Shown: positions 19,995 through 31,415 of the stretch, in pieces
Numbering within the stretch: the first letter of the stretch is position 1
Layout of the letters: every line of letters begins with the position of its first letter
Origin: Paraspadella gotoi
Taxonomy: Eukaryota > Chaetognatha
Direction of reading: 5' to 3'
Assembly (NCBI GenBank): GCA_051294375.1
Contig: CM119271.1
Span: 10,068,291 to 10,132,290 of the forward strand
DNA: 64,000 nt
Made by a program: the position numbers and the translations under genes
The notes under the pieces: generated by a model
Told to the model about the DNA's origin: nothing
Database searches by the model: none
What the model saw: the letters and a program-made list of their open reading frames with translations, nothing else

Positions 19995-20789
19995 ATGCTT
20001 CACTCCCTCAACGTCTCCGGCGACGATGCTTCCCACCGCACGTCGCCCACTTCCGACTCCCCTTCCCTTTCCGCGTCCGCGTCGATTGACGCCGGAAGCC
20101 GCGAGTACGACGCCTACTACGGACTCGGCTCTGTCGTCTTCCTCGTGGCGCTACTTGGCTGCGCCATGTCGGGCTCCGGAATGTGTCGCCACAAAAAGCG
20201 AAACCCTTTCGTGGGTTCGTCCACGTTTTTTGACGAGGACCGATTCCTTCCGCGGCGTCGCCGCCTCACCGTCCCGCAGATAGTCGATCGCAACACGCGA
20301 TTCCTCGACCGACTCTCCGCCGAAGGAGAACAGCGACAACAGCGCGCCGCTGTCGCCGACGACTCCCGATTCGCTCGTCCGGATTACCTCGACGCTTTCG
20401 TTCACGTTCCCGACATCCTTAACCCCGTGACGCCGTCCGTATCGCACGAGGATACGCGGAACGCCCCGGGGTTGCAAGGACGTAGCGAGTGCTCCGACGA
20501 CCTAATCCCTGGCGGCGCCTTTGATCGATCGAAGTGGATGACGCGAGCCAAGGAGAGAAGCGCGAGGGAGTGGGAATCTTTCCAGACCAAATTGGGTGAT
20601 AAGATGAAAAGATTCGCGCGCGACTTTCGTCGTGAGAGACGTCGCATCTCGCGTCCAGAACGGAAAAGGACGCGGACAATAACGACGACGAAAAGGACGT
20701 ACTCCGCTTTGACGCAGGACGGCTCCGATTCGAGCATCTCCACCGAAGAGGAAGAGCTCATCGACGATGATCGTTTTCCGTTTCTCTGA
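19995..20789 (+). CDS. Unrecognised single-pass membrane protein with a basic tail
   Basis: Single exon, 264 residues; not recognised. The ATG at 19995 is the first after an in-frame stop about 15 bp upstream, so the frame is complete unless a splice site adds a 5' exon. Residues 1-37 are Ser/Thr-rich with an N-glycosylation sequon (NVS). One hydrophobic segment follows at about residues 40-60 (GLGSVVFLVALLGCAM). Next come a Cys/Lys-Arg border (CRHKKR) and a hydrophilic tail that is strongly Arg-rich near residues 170-235 and acidic at the end. Without a signal peptide, a type III topology with an extracellular N-terminus is plausible by the positive-inside rule. The codon style matches its neighbours. 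TMEM161 starts 155 bp downstream. Confidence 0.7.
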   Translation: MLHSLNVSGDDASHRTSPTSDSPSLSASASIDAGSREYDAYYGLGSVVFLVALLGCAMSGSGMCRHKKRNPFVGSSTFFDEDRFLPRRRRLTVPQIVDRNTRFLDRLSAEGEQRQQRAAVADDSRFARPDYLDAFVHVPDILNPVTPSVSHEDTRNAPGLQGRSECSDDLIPGGAFDRSKWMTRAKERSAREWESFQTKLGDKMKRFARDFRRERRRISRPERKRTRTITTTKRTYSALTQDGSDSSISTEEEELIDDDRFPFL

Positions 20790-20944
20790 CGTCATTCTCA
20801 TTTCACCCCGCGCTTTTCTTTTGTCAGTTTTTTATGAAAAAAAAAAGTTATAACCTCTCGTTTTTTATTATAATTATTTTTACGAATCGTGCAGAGCGCG
20901 TCGCTAAGACCGCGACGGTCAAGTGCGAGAGACCAGTAAGCGTC

Positions 20945-23101
20945 ATGGCTTTGTTCGGGACTCAGTTCTTGATCACGATAATCACACTGACAGTTTTTCA
21001 CAAAATCGCTAAATATTATTCGTTGGGACGATGGTTGTTGACGAACCTGGTCTATTACGTTCCGCCCACTGACGAGGAATTGAGGAAGGCGGCCAAGATG
21101 AAACCGAGAAGTCGGAACAAGAACGGAACTGAGGTGGGTGTGGGGTTGGTTCGATGGAATAGACGAGAAATGAGTAAATTAGTAATATTATTCGTACTTT
21201 GGTCACGTTTTCTATTTGCACGTCGTTTTCTAACTGAATATTCTTTAATTTGTTGGTGTCTTTTTTCTACAAAGAGCATTCCATGTCAAATTGAAAGAAT
21301 TCTTCGATGGCCTTCCCCTCCCCCCCTCCAGTCAACGGAGCCGTTCAACATTCCGCGCAACACGGAAATCTCGCTCCAATCGTCCGCCGTCAAGGCCTCC
21401 GATTTGCCGATCCTCCATTTCTTCGAGGAGTTCGAGTGGCTCGTCAACTTTAGCTTTTGCTCGGTCGTCGTTTACGCCCTCACCGAACTTTACCTCAGCG
21501 TCGCCCAACAAAAGCAAGACTTTAATCTCAGCGTGATTTGGCTTCTGCTCGCGATCGGATTTTGCCTGCAGAATTTATTCTCCATGGTGAAGATCTACTT
21601 TCAGGTCAGGGAGGCTACTTTATTGAAATGGGTGCCACCAAGTACCTACGTCATCTCGATCAACGATGATGATCGATTGAATAATGTGATATTGTAATTC
21701 ATATCCAAGTCTCGGTGTCAATTTTTCACAGACAGACGACGGAGGGGAGAGAGCGATCGTCGTCGTTTTCGGATTCACATTCTTCGTTCTCTCCATGGTC
21801 GTCGTCATCATAAACGAGAAAGTTTTGGAATTGGGTTTGAGCGAAGCCTACTCGAACTTGTCCAACAATTCCAAAACATTTTTGAAGGTATTACAGTTTT
21901 TTTGCAAACGAGGTATATTTACGCGTTTATTTTGTAATAACGTATAAACCCCTACTGATCTAGGTTCACGGAATGGAAGGCGGTGTTTCCTGCATCTCGA
22001 AGATGACGTTTCAGACAATCCTCTCTCTCCTCGGATCCATCCTTGGCGCTTTCCTGGCTTGGCCCGGGATCCGTTTCGCAAAGATGCACCGCGACGCGCT
22101 CCTCTATCGCGGCGACTCCCCACTCTCGCGCCTTCTTCTTCACCTCAACCTCTTCGCCCCCCTATTGCTGCTCTTTCTCTGGATCAAACCCGCCGTCAGG
22201 GACGTTTTGGTCCACGGAAGATTTTTGAGATCGAAGAGTAAGTTATTAACAAGAGATCTTTTCGATTGCGATGTTAAGATGTCACTGATTTCGATCCCCC
22301 CCCCTGGCCCTCCAAACTCCGCAGGGTCTCTCCTTTCGGACGAAACGTTCGACATTCTTCGAATCTACGTTTTACTCGGCGTCTCCGTTCTTCGCCTCCT
22401 CCTCATGCGCCCATATTTGCAAAGTTACCTCAACTTGGCTCATCGAAGATCTCAGGAACTCAGAAAAGAAGCGGGAAGGATTTTGAACACCGAGTACAAG
22501 AAGGCCATCGCGCGTATCTATTACTACATGGTCGTCGTGGCGCTACAAGTAAAAAATCTTTTTACGGCATTTCCTCCCTTTTTTTTTAAAGAACATTTTC
22601 AAATTAATAATTTTTTTTTTTCATTTAGTACATAATCCCCGTTCTCCTGCTTACATTTCTCTCGTGCCTCTACAAAACCCAAGGAGAATTTCAATGGGGT
22701 CTGGCGACTTTGCTCGGTTTGCCCTCGTCCGGTAATAAAACAATAGAATTACATCTTCCGTCACATCATCAATTAAAAAGTATTTCCTTTTTTCCTCAGA
22801 TCGAGTCGACCCACTGAACAGCACGACCAACACCTCTGCGGAAGAGATCGACCCCTCTACCGCCAAAGCCCCTCCGAAAACTCCGACGCCCTTCGCCGAT
22901 CCGACTGGCCAAGACGCGGTCAGCGAGAGCGTGGCGCAATGGACGTTCGCCTTGACGTCTCTGACGTCGGTTTTCGGTGCGATTTTCATGCGAGGCGTCT
23001 TGGCTTTCGCAGTCTGGTGGACGGCATTCGTCATGATCGTCACTTCCGGTTTCGGCGTCGTTTATTACGATTACTTTTCCAGTTCCATGACAGGATCGTG
23101 A
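20945..23101 (+). CDS. TMEM161B: TMEM161 homologue, multi-pass membrane protein
   Basis: Seven exons: 20945-21133, 21332-21604, 21732-21887, 21964-22237, 22325-22548, 22629-22731 and 22800-23101. All junctions are GT-AG and in phase (1,521 nt, 506 residues). Introns are 68-198 bp. Recognisable blocks: YSLGRWLLTN near the N-terminus, PPTDEELRKAA, FEWLVNF, AWPGIRFAKMH (human LTFPGLRLAQMH), SDETFDILRIY, YLNLAHRRSQELRKEAGR and ARIYYYMVVVALQ. About eight to ten hydrophobic segments are present. Vertebrate TMEM161B affects heart rhythm through membrane-current regulation, but the molecular activity is unclear. The A and B forms cannot be separated here. The N-terminal methionine was chosen because MALFGTQFLITII aligns with the family start; an upstream in-frame ATG at 20834 would add an unconserved leader. 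Confidence 0.93.
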
Positions 23102-23483
23102 ATCGAATGGCCGACGCTCTAGTACTTGATAGATTAGTTCCTCGACACCGCGCCTTCGGCGGTGGACTGCGTAGTTAGATTGGTTACTATTTGACCGAGA
23201 TTTATTTTGATAATGATTTGCTATTAGCCTATTACTAGTTTTATGTAGGCAGACTTAGGTTGATATCTTCTTTCGAGTTTTACGTTTTGTTTCCGTTTTA
23301 TTGTTCCAGTTTTAGGTAAACTTCATTCCATTTGACGAGGAATGATTTTAGTAAAATAATTGTGATTGTCTTTGAATTTGGCAAATAAAAAAAACAACGC
23401 AATTATTAAATGAACCAAACCAACTACAAGATCCGTCAATCAAAAAAAAAAAGTCGCACGAGCGCTCAACGTTATTTCAAACC
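23102..23483 (+). other. Spacer between TMEM161 and LMAN2
   Basis: About 380 bp. AAATAAAAAAAACAACG near 23382-23400 contains an AATAAA hexamer and may be the TMEM161 polyadenylation site, about 280 bp after its stop. No other feature seen. Confidence 0.45.
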
Positions 23484-24968
23484 ATGGTGCCGAATCTCTC
23501 CTCCGGTCTTTTTCACCGGATGCTCCTCGTCTGCGCTTTGGCACACCTCCCTTCCATCTTCGTCGGTGCCACCTTCAGTCCGAAGGACTATCTCAAGCGA
23601 GAGCACTCTTTGGTCAAGCCTTATCACGGGTCCGCCTGGGACTACGGCGGTTCCACCATGGTCACCTCCAACTACATTCGCCTTACGCCCGACAAACCCG
23701 ATCAGTCGGGTTTCGTGTGGAATCGAGTTCCCTGCCAAATGAGGTAACAGGGGAGAGGTATTCTAGTTGTTATATAGCCTATTTTATTGCGTGCATCTTC
23801 GAATCGATCATCCGTAACAGGGACTGGGAAATGCATATCCATTTCCGCGTGGGCAACTTACTGGCGCCAAAGGAATTGTACGGAGATGGCCTCGCCATCT
23901 GGTTCGCCAAGGATCGGATGCTGCCGGGCGAAGTCTTTGGAAGCGTCGATTATTTTCAGGGTCTCGGCATTTTTCTCGACACCTACAGGTCAGTCGTTGG
24001 ATGAAGTTTTTTGAAATTTTTTTATTGATTCGGGAATATGAAACTTTATGCTTTAAAAAAATATTTTATATAAATTGAAATAAAATATTAAAAAAAGATA
24101 TTCTGTTAAAACCTAAATATGTATATAATGTTTTCTCCAGTAATTACTTCGGTTTTCACAACCACGCTCATCCTTACGTATCGGCGGTGGTGAATAACGG
24201 GTCCCTTCACTACGATCACGACAAAGACGGAACTCATTCCGAACTGGCTGGATGTGAGGCTCAATTCAGAAACAAAGACTACGAGACCTTCATTCTCGTC
24301 AGATACGAAAACAACCGGCTGACGGGTGAGGCTTGTTTTAATGGTTACGAACGTTGTTTAGATTCGGTAATTGAAATTTGATAGTAATTAATATTATTCA
24401 TTCTTGATCCCCCCCCGATTCAGTCAAACTCGACATCGAAAACAAGCAAAGTTGGGCGGACTGCATGGAAATCAACGGCGTCCGATTGCCGACCGGTTAT
24501 TACTTCGGCGTGAGTTCTTCCACGGGAGAGTTGTCGGACATCCACGACCTTATATCTGTCAAAGTGAGTAACGGAAGGAGGGATTACCATTATTAAATTT
24601 ATTTATGAGGGGCTTTTTTTGGTTTCTTCCTTTTATTGGCTTAAAGTTGTTCCCCAAATATGTACTAAAAGTAAATAAATTTTAAATTTGAGTCTTTGTA
24701 ACCCCCTTTCCATCATTAGTTGTACGAGCTTGAAACGAAGCCCAACCGACTCTCCTCGGAGGAAACGACGAAGGATCATTCGAAGATCGTCCCTTCGGTC
24801 GACGAGGTCCCGCGACCCCGAGCTCAAAAACGCGGCACCGAGAACTGGTCCAACCTGACCCTCTTCCTCTGCATCCTCGCCATTCTCCTCGGAATGACGC
24901 TCATCACCGTCATCGGCGTCGTCATTCTCGAGCCGAGGATGGGACCCTCGACGAACAAGTTCTATTGA
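23484..24968 (+). CDS. LMAN2: VIP36/LMAN2-family L-type lectin of the early secretory pathway
   Basis: Five exons: 23484-23743, 23821-23988, 24141-24325, 24424-24563 and 24720-24968, in phase (1,002 nt, 333 residues). An N-terminal signal peptide ends near residue 30. The luminal L-type lectin domain begins DYLKREHSLVKPY. Binding-site residues of VIP36 are visible: the calcium-loop LDTYSN (family DTYPN), YDHDKDG and ELAGCEAQFRN, with GYYFGVSSSTGELSD near the domain end. A stalk leads to one membrane helix (LTLFLCILAILLGMTLI) and a short cytosolic tail ending NKFY. The terminal FY is the ER-exit signal of this family; vertebrate VIP36 ends KRFY. The protein cycles between ER and Golgi and binds high-mannose glycoproteins. 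LMAN2 fits better than LMAN1 by length and tail; LMAN2L is not excluded. Confidence 0.94.
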
Positions 24969-27480
24969 CAGGACTGACGCCTTCCTCTCAACTTGGAAGC
25001 TTTAAAGTAGTAATATATGAAAAGTGGAGCGACCCGTTTGCGGTTTGGAGAGAGACGGGGAGAGCAATCGCACAAAAAATTGGTATCGAGTAGCTTTTTT
25101 TTTTTTTTTTGTCGTTCGGTCGTACTTATTTAATTAATGTCTTAATTTATTTCTTATTTAATATTTATTTTTGTAGTATATAGCAAGTAGTATGTATTTA
25201 TCGTATGATTAAAACGTTTTCGAGTGCTTCAAAACTATTAGTATGAGTAGCGAGTACACTTACCTATAGAAGCGTCATGACTTACGAATCGTTTTCAAGT
25301 CGGATTTTCTTTAATTGCTCACGTTTTTGTGTATTATCAATTGGTGCTATTAAATTTTCTATCGTTAAGATTATGTTGACCGGGTGGAGAACTCTCAATT
25401 ACCAAAAATTTAATCAATTAAGTAGAGCTAGTTTCAAAATTAATTTATTACCTATTATTCTTAGGTCAGGAGTAGTATATAACAATTTTTGGGGCGACCA
25501 AAGCGAAAATACGAAAATACGTATCACAAGATGCAACGGTACCCCTTGAAACAGTTATGTATTTTCTGCCTCAGGATTTTATATTATTTTAGATTTCAAA
25601 ATTAAACTGGTTTAGCTTTTATTAAAATTGCTTAGTGAGAATAAGTGACTGACGCCTTTTTCAACTTGGCGCATCTTCTGTTTTCGTCGCACTTTTTTTT
25701 TACATTTTCATATCTAACCTCAGTGCCTAAGATTTGATTTGCAAACTGTAGGACGAGAAAATTTGTCTTGATTTTGATTCATTTGATTTATATAATATTA
25801 TTCTAAGTTTTTTGTTGTAATTTAAACTTTATACTTTTTATTAATTATATATATTTATAGTTTATAAATGGAAGTTATGGCGCTTTACTTAATGGAAAGT
25901 GTATTATTCAAGTCATATATTGAAATTTGAAGCTAATGAATTTAAATACTTGGTTAACTTGCTAATTGATTATATTTGATAATATCCGCATCAATTATCT
26001 GTTAATTCAGTATCGAGAAAGAAGTAGAATTTTGTTTGACGTATTCTTTATCACATGCATTTGGCACGCGATTTTATTTTTTTTCTCGTAAATTTGTCTA
26101 ATTTTAAATATTAAGTTAAATTATTATTTGTTTGTATTAAATGTTTGTATTTTTTCTTTTAATCCAATGCATCTTATTTCATGTCGAGGCTCTCAAAACT
26201 TTTTCTAACTGACTCAATTTTAGCCTCAACGTTAAAGAACTGAAAATGAAAACTAAATAAAATAAGGGATTAATTTAATTAATGCCCTCCTTTTAGTGCT
26301 GGCACTTCATGACATTCTAAATCAAATTATTATCAAAATTTGATAGCATACGTTCCTTATTTTGCAAATGCTACCGATTAGAGATTCTTTACAGCTCGCA
26401 ACCATCTTAATTACGGCACAAGTTATATCTCACTTAATTGCTTGCAAGATCTCAAAAAAAACCTTTGTTACTAATTTGTATGCGTTTTGTTTATATTATG
26501 GAATGGCTTAGCATAAAAACATATTTAGAACAAAGTACAAGAATTAAAGTTATTATTTAAAAATATTTAATAAGAAAAAGTAACTTTTTGGAATGTTAAA
26601 CTTAATAAAAATTTGCAATGTAACTATGATCTGAAAGTTGCGTACATCCTAGTTTCGTTGCTTTTTATTGGAAAAAGAAAAAATTTGTTTGATTTGAAAC
26701 TTGCGCTTTGACTTGATTAATGTTTTTATCAGTAATTCCACCTTAACCATCTCAGTAATAACGCACTTTTAAATTGAAATGAATTCTAGTCATTTTTTGA
26801 AAGGGGAAGTTCTAGAGGTGAACTAAGTGGTAATTACTATTTTTCCCCTTGTTAAATTCTATAGTTGTCTCTTTCGCCATTCATCCATAGAATGGCTGAT
26901 TTGATTGTGCACATAACTTATTCCGCTTTTATATTTTATACGCTCATTTACGTTTGGAAGTTAAGTTTGGACTGATTGCCTTATTAACTTATTTTCAATT
27001 ATGGTTTCATAATGCAGCCGTTTAATTCGTATCGATTTCGCTCCCAGCAAGGTTTGAAAAGGTTTTGCTTAATTTAGGACCGAAAAAATCGTATTGGGCG
27101 AACTAAATATCTAAAATTTCAACACAAATATCACTGTAATAGTAAATTGGTTTGGGCGCATTTTGTTTCATCCATTTATCATTTTATGCTTGTTATTTCA
27201 CCTCACCGTTTTAAAATTCATTTTTACAATTTTCCATATGTCATTGTACATAACAAAATTCAGAATCTGATTCTCTCAACTAAATCTAAAACGCCATTGA
27301 TTGCCTTCACCCAACTTGACAACGGGATTCTAACGCGAATTACGTCTCGTCAATAATGGTTAACGCGCACTTCGATAAATTGTGGCCACTGGCGAAACCC
27401 CGTAATTTAATGTCGTTAATAACATGAATATGGATGCCAGTTGCATAAAATTTATTGCGTCCAATTGCAGACGGTTATCG
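24969..27480. other. AT-rich intergenic DNA between LMAN2 and the snoRNA host gene
   Basis: About 2.5 kb with no supportable coding exon. A 16-nt T run lies near 25096-25111. The start should include the LMAN2 3' UTR. The last part may contain the promoter and first exon of the snoRNA host gene, whose first recognisable donor (CAG|GTGGGT) is at 27506/27507. Confidence 0.4.
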
Positions 27481-27895
27481 TCGCCCTTTTGGAAGAATGA
27501 ATCCAGGTGGGTTAATTATTAATTCAAGTGGGTAACTGTTAACTAATATTAATAATCTTTTGACTTAAATGTTTATTTATTTTTCTGTGATAAAATGAAA
27601 AAAAAACTTTCTTGTATAATTTAAAAAAATAACTAAAAAAAACGATGATTATGTTTTTTATTATCATTAAATTTTTTTATATTTTTAGCCTGCAAATAGA
27701 AAAATGCGATGGCAGTTGGATAATCATTATGGTGCCTCTCTAAAGTTTATTGTACGTCAAAGAATGGTCTCCAAATAATAACGAATCCGTCCTTCAATTT
27801 TCTAGATCCGAGGTATCGTGTATTCGCTTGAGCCGGAGTTATGATGTTAGTGTTGACGTCTTCATTCATTCATCTTCATTCATTCATCTTCATTC

Positions 27896-27960
27896 ATGAT
27901 GTATAAATTGGAACTGAGTGATTCGCTCGTGAAGCTTTCATTCCACTAGATAGTATCTGA
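27896..27960 (+). ncRNA. Box C/D snoRNA, copy 1
   Basis: C-box-like ATGATGT at 27896-27902 and D box CTGA at 27957-27960, 65 nt in total, with an internal D'-like CTGA (27914-27917) and C'-like TGATT just after it. The 10 nt CTAGATAGTA upstream of the D box are complementary to UACUAUCUAG. That segment is part of the conserved large-subunit rRNA region read ...CUACUAUCUAGCGAAACC in invertebrates and yeast, as I recall it. By the D+5 rule the methylated residue would be the U in UAC-U-AUCUAG. The copy lies 73 nt before the exon at 28034. Confidence 0.75.
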
Positions 27961-28178
27961 TTTTCTTTTTTCCAAACCTGCTTTTCAGTGCCGTTGTTTC
28001 TGCTTTTATGTAATCAATCTTTTTTCTTTTAAGGGATTTGATTAAGAACTCCTTGGAGGCGGAAAAACGTGGCAATCAGTCAACCAGCTGGATGGCTGTA
28101 ACAAGGTATATTTTTTAAATGAGCTTGCTGTAAAGGGGACGTTAATATCAACAATGTTTCATGTCTTAAATTATATCG

Positions 28179-28243
28179 ATGATGCATAAATTGGAACTGA
28201 GTGATTCGCTCGTGAAGCTTTCATTCCACTAGATAGTATCTGA
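28179..28243 (+). ncRNA. Box C/D snoRNA, copy 2
   Basis: Nearly identical to copy 1; the C box reads ATGATGC (28179-28185) and the D box CTGA is at 28240-28243. The guide element next to the D box is unchanged, so the same rRNA target is predicted. Preceding TTATATCG and following AATTAAAA allow only a weak terminal stem. It lies 89 nt before the exon at 28333. Confidence 0.75.
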
Positions 28244-28527
28244 ATTAAAAAAAAACTCTTCTTTTTAGGGCCTTAATCTTTTCTATTTAGCACACAGACA
28301 TATTACATAATCTTTTTATTTTTTCTCTTAAGCTGTTTTGTGGTTGGAGATACCCGTGGTTGGTAGCCAAAAGACACGGTCTATAATGAAACTACTACTA
28401 ATAGGTTAGTCGTCAAGGTATATTTTGGGTTTGATTGAGCTTGCAATATAGGGGAAATTAAATGGTTAGATGGAGCTCAGGCTCAGCCTTCAGTACAATT
28501 TAATAAAAAAGAATTAAAATTATATCG

Positions 28528-28592
28528 ATGATGTATAAATTGGAACTGAGTGATTCGCTCGTGAAGCTTTCATTCCACTAGATAGTATCTGA
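28528..28592 (+). ncRNA. Box C/D snoRNA, copy 3
   Basis: Identical to copy 1 between the boxes: ATGATGT at 28528-28534 and CTGA at 28589-28592, with the same guide element. It shares the upstream TATATCG with copy 2. It lies 86 nt before the acceptor of the exon at 28679. Confidence 0.75.
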
Positions 28593-28997
28593 ATTTTAAA
28601 GAAGAGCCCTTATTCTAATGATCTTTAATATTGCGTCCCCACGTTATAATTTTTTTCGTCCTATTTGTCCTTTTTTAGGCGGGTGACGGAAGCGTGGACG
28701 TTGTAAAGCGGGATGGAATAGAGGAATGACGTGGGCTACAAGACAACCTCGGTATCGGGCCATTCATCATGTCCGAATCTCACTCTTAAATCTCACACTA
28801 CATTGATCCCTGGTTAGTTTATATAATATTAATATATTTTGTCCCCACAAAATGATAGTAAAAGATTTTTTGAGCGCCACCTCACTAACATCACGAGCAT
28901 AATTTTAGACAACTTTAATTTTGTATTTTAAATTTCTATAAAAGACAAAGCTTTTTTTGCGAACAAAAAATATTTCTGTATAAACTCGATACTGGAT

Positions 28998-30741
28998 CTA
29001 ATTATATATAGCGGCGTTGCCCATGTCTCGCCATCTGGCGATCATCTCCTTGCGCAGCCTCTCTTCCTCTAGCAAGAATGGATTCTCGAGATCTCGGTTC
29101 GTTAGCGGCGGCGATCCCGCCCAAGACGGCGGCACGATCACGCTCACTTTCTTTCGCGGGTCCGACGGCCGCCATATGAGAGCCTGGAAGCGGCAGGGCG
29201 AGGGATCGATTTACGATCAAGTTTCAGGATCGCAGCTCTCTACATTTTCGCGATTGTTCGCGTGCATCTCATTCGCACACCTGCGCTTTGTTGCACTCGG
29301 GATACATGAGAGCCGGAAGAGGGATTTCGTGGGGCGACTTGTGGATGACGGGCGGCTTCTGCGGCGGATCCAGGACCGTCGTGCGTCGACCTTGCTCGCT
29401 GCTGGGACTGACGCCGATGTGGGCGCTGGTCGAGTCAATTTTTAAAAACTTATTTTAAAAAAGGAAATTCGTGAAAATAAATTCAAAAATAAACAAAACT
29501 AACGTCAATTCCCAACTGATGCATTTGATGGGAAAGACTTGCTCCGAATCGACATTCCTGGCCACCAACCACACTTTGAATCTTTGGCTTCGATTGATGG
29601 CCGTCAGGCATTTCCGCGCCTGATATTGACTCGAAGGAACGGAGAGAGAGAGTTGGGACGAGGGAGAATCGTTCATGACCACCTCAAAATTCGTTTCCAT
29701 TTTCGTGGGGCCTTCGTGTAAGGGTAGTGAGGGGGGCGGCGATGTTGCGGAAGCTTTTTTCAGAAAAGGATCGAGCGAGAAGCTACCGACCGATGATCTC
29801 TCTCATCCCGCGCTTGTAGCTGTACCACGGAAAGAGATTTCCGTCAGAATCGTTGACGCAAATTTGTCCTCTTGTCAACTGGGGAAATTCCCAAGACGTG
29901 TAGCCGTAGTGTCCGTATTGATTGATGAACTTGATGAAGAAACAGGCCTGAACCCAGCCTACCTACGCTGGAAAATGCGCGAGAGAGACGTCGTTGATTC
30001 AATTTGATGGTGGGGATGGAAGGGTAAGTTCTCTCCCGAGCTTCTTCTTTTTTTTTACCTGCCAAGTTTCGCGTGTGGAAATCGCGGGAAAGGTGACGTT
30101 GGCCATGGCGCGAAACTTTGGAACCCTTTTGGGGGTTTTAGGAATACTTTAGTCATTTACGGTGGAGAAACTTTCCGACGGGTGGCCCCGAGCGTCACTC
30201 GGTCAAACTAGCCTGTATCTGAGCGATTTGTCGCTTTTCCCTTCATCGACGTCCGTCAATCTGTTTTCGCGCCAAACTGTGAGTTTCGCGTCGACGTTCT
30301 GCATCAACTTGCGACGCGCCGTCGTCCGGCCGATGGACGGCATCTTTAACGATTTGGACTTGTTCCACGAGGAGAAATCTGATCCATCTCCCGGGGGTTT
30401 TAGGGAGATTGAGAAAGGTGGGGGATTTTAGAAAACTGGCCTGAGCTGGTCAGTCATGGTCTAGTTTTTAACTAATTTAAAATTAATAAAAATAATACTA
30501 AAACTAATAAAAGTTACTTAAAAATGTAGATTTAAAAAAAAAATAAATTACGGTTGCGACGCCTCGACTCGACAGGCATATTCAGCCTTTGCAGCGTCTC
30601 CTTCTTCTTCAAGTCCTCGTGATTTTCCGTCGTTTTGTCCGGCGGAATCGTCGACTTGTGAGCCTCAAAGGATTCAGACTCGAAAGTGTCCGAGTAACTG
30701 ACGTTGCCGCCGCGGCGCGTCGTGCTCTGTCCCTGACCCAT
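28998..30741 (-). CDS. FAM78B: FAM78 homologue, seven exons, potentially N-myristoylated
   Basis: Exons in transcript order: 30741-30552, 30378-30213, 30125-30059, 29962-29791, 29711-29504, 29425-29281 and 29183-28998. They join in phase (1,134 nt, 377 residues). Diagnostic blocks: RETWQVGWVQAC (FAM78 HETWVVGWIQAC), TSWEFPQLTRG, NDSDGNLFPWYSY, IIGPTKMETNFEVVMND, FKVWLVARN, ISWELT, LIWRPSDP and VSVIVPPSW. The N-terminus MGQGQS resembles the MGCIQS of FAM78B and fits an N-myristoylation site. The function of FAM78 proteins is unknown to me. Intron 2 appears to use a GC donor (CAG|GCTAGT at 30212-30211): only then does the block RYRVPKFRAMANV match the family in length. A GT donor 3 nt further on would give a slightly shorter protein. 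FAM78A and FAM78B cannot be separated. Confidence 0.9.
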
Positions 30742-31323
30742 TCGGAGGGCGCCACTGGCTTTCTTTCACGTCAAGTATGGCGATCCCGTTTTCGCCCGAA
30801 AGCGTCGGACATGTCGACGGAGGGGGAGGGAAGGTTTTTGGTCCCCGAATTCGCAGAAAAGTTCAGACGAGTTTCCAATTTATTGACGCGGTAGAGAGGG
30901 GGATAAGGCTATTGATAAGAAAACTGGGTATTGCATGAAAATAATTGAGATTTTTTTACCGTCGGCATCTTGGAGACTTGATAAATTGAAAAAAAAGAGA
31001 TAAGATAATAATAATAATAATAATAAGATAAATAAGATAAATAAGAAAAATCCGTGAAATATTTTTATCTCCAGCAATAATTATTTTTTTTTATTAGGAG
31101 TACGCAACGTGCTGATCCGAAAACTTCATTCTTCTCGCAGCAGCAATGGTGATGAAATTTACAATAAAGATCAGTGCTTTTTGGACATTGAATCTACTGC
31201 TTTTGTATTGCCCATTATTTGGCTTTTAATTTAATTAGAAATTAAATGATTTAATTCTTATATTGCGTTGTAATTTTCTCGTCATTTTTATAGCCAGTTA
31301 TTAGCTAGAAGGTAATAATTATC

Positions 31324-31415
31324 GAGCCTTGACCGGCGAAGCCGGGTTCAGGCTCTATAATGTTTTAGGGTTGCTTCTTTGTGACGTAGTCGTCGTCGTC
31401 GTCGTCGTCCGTCAC
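31324..31415. repeat. Strong hairpin followed by an inverted repeat around a GTC tract
   Basis: GAGCCT (31324-31329) pairs with AGGCTC (31350-31355), and CCGGC (31333-31337) pairs with GCCGG (31341-31345) around a GAA triloop, giving a nearly continuous stem. Further on, GTGACG (31381-31386) and CGTCAC (31410-31415) flank about seven GTC triplets and can form a second hairpin. Both may belong to one transposon end. I cannot assign a family. Confidence 0.5.

Larger units (their letters stand above)
27481..28830 (+). ncRNA. Spliced non-coding snoRNA host gene
   Basis: A chain of short exons with no conserved reading frame: one ending at 27506, then 27689-27812, 28034-28105, 28333-28417 and one starting at 28679. 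Donors are CAG|GTGGGT, GAG|GTATCG, AAG|GTATAT and AAG|GTATAT; acceptors are TTTTTAG, TTTTAAG, TCTTAAG and TTTTTTAG. The two GTATAT introns begin with similar sequence (AGCTTGC and GGGG follow), which suggests duplication of an exon-intron unit. Each of the last three introns holds one copy of the same box C/D snoRNA. The D boxes end 73, 89 and 86 nt before the next exon, the spacing typical of intron-encoded C/D snoRNAs in animals. The transcript start and 3' end are not determined. The gene converges on FAM78. Confidence 0.7.

Noticed and set aside
23472-23738. Minus-strand open frame over LMAN2 exon 1
   Set aside because: It is a shadow of the GC-rich lectin exon, whose signal peptide and lectin sequence are clear on the plus strand.
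27840-28600. CRISPR-like reading of the three regularly spaced repeats
   Set aside because: The spacers are 218-284 nt and hold spliced exons, and the repeats have C/D snoRNA boxes. The DNA is eukaryotic.
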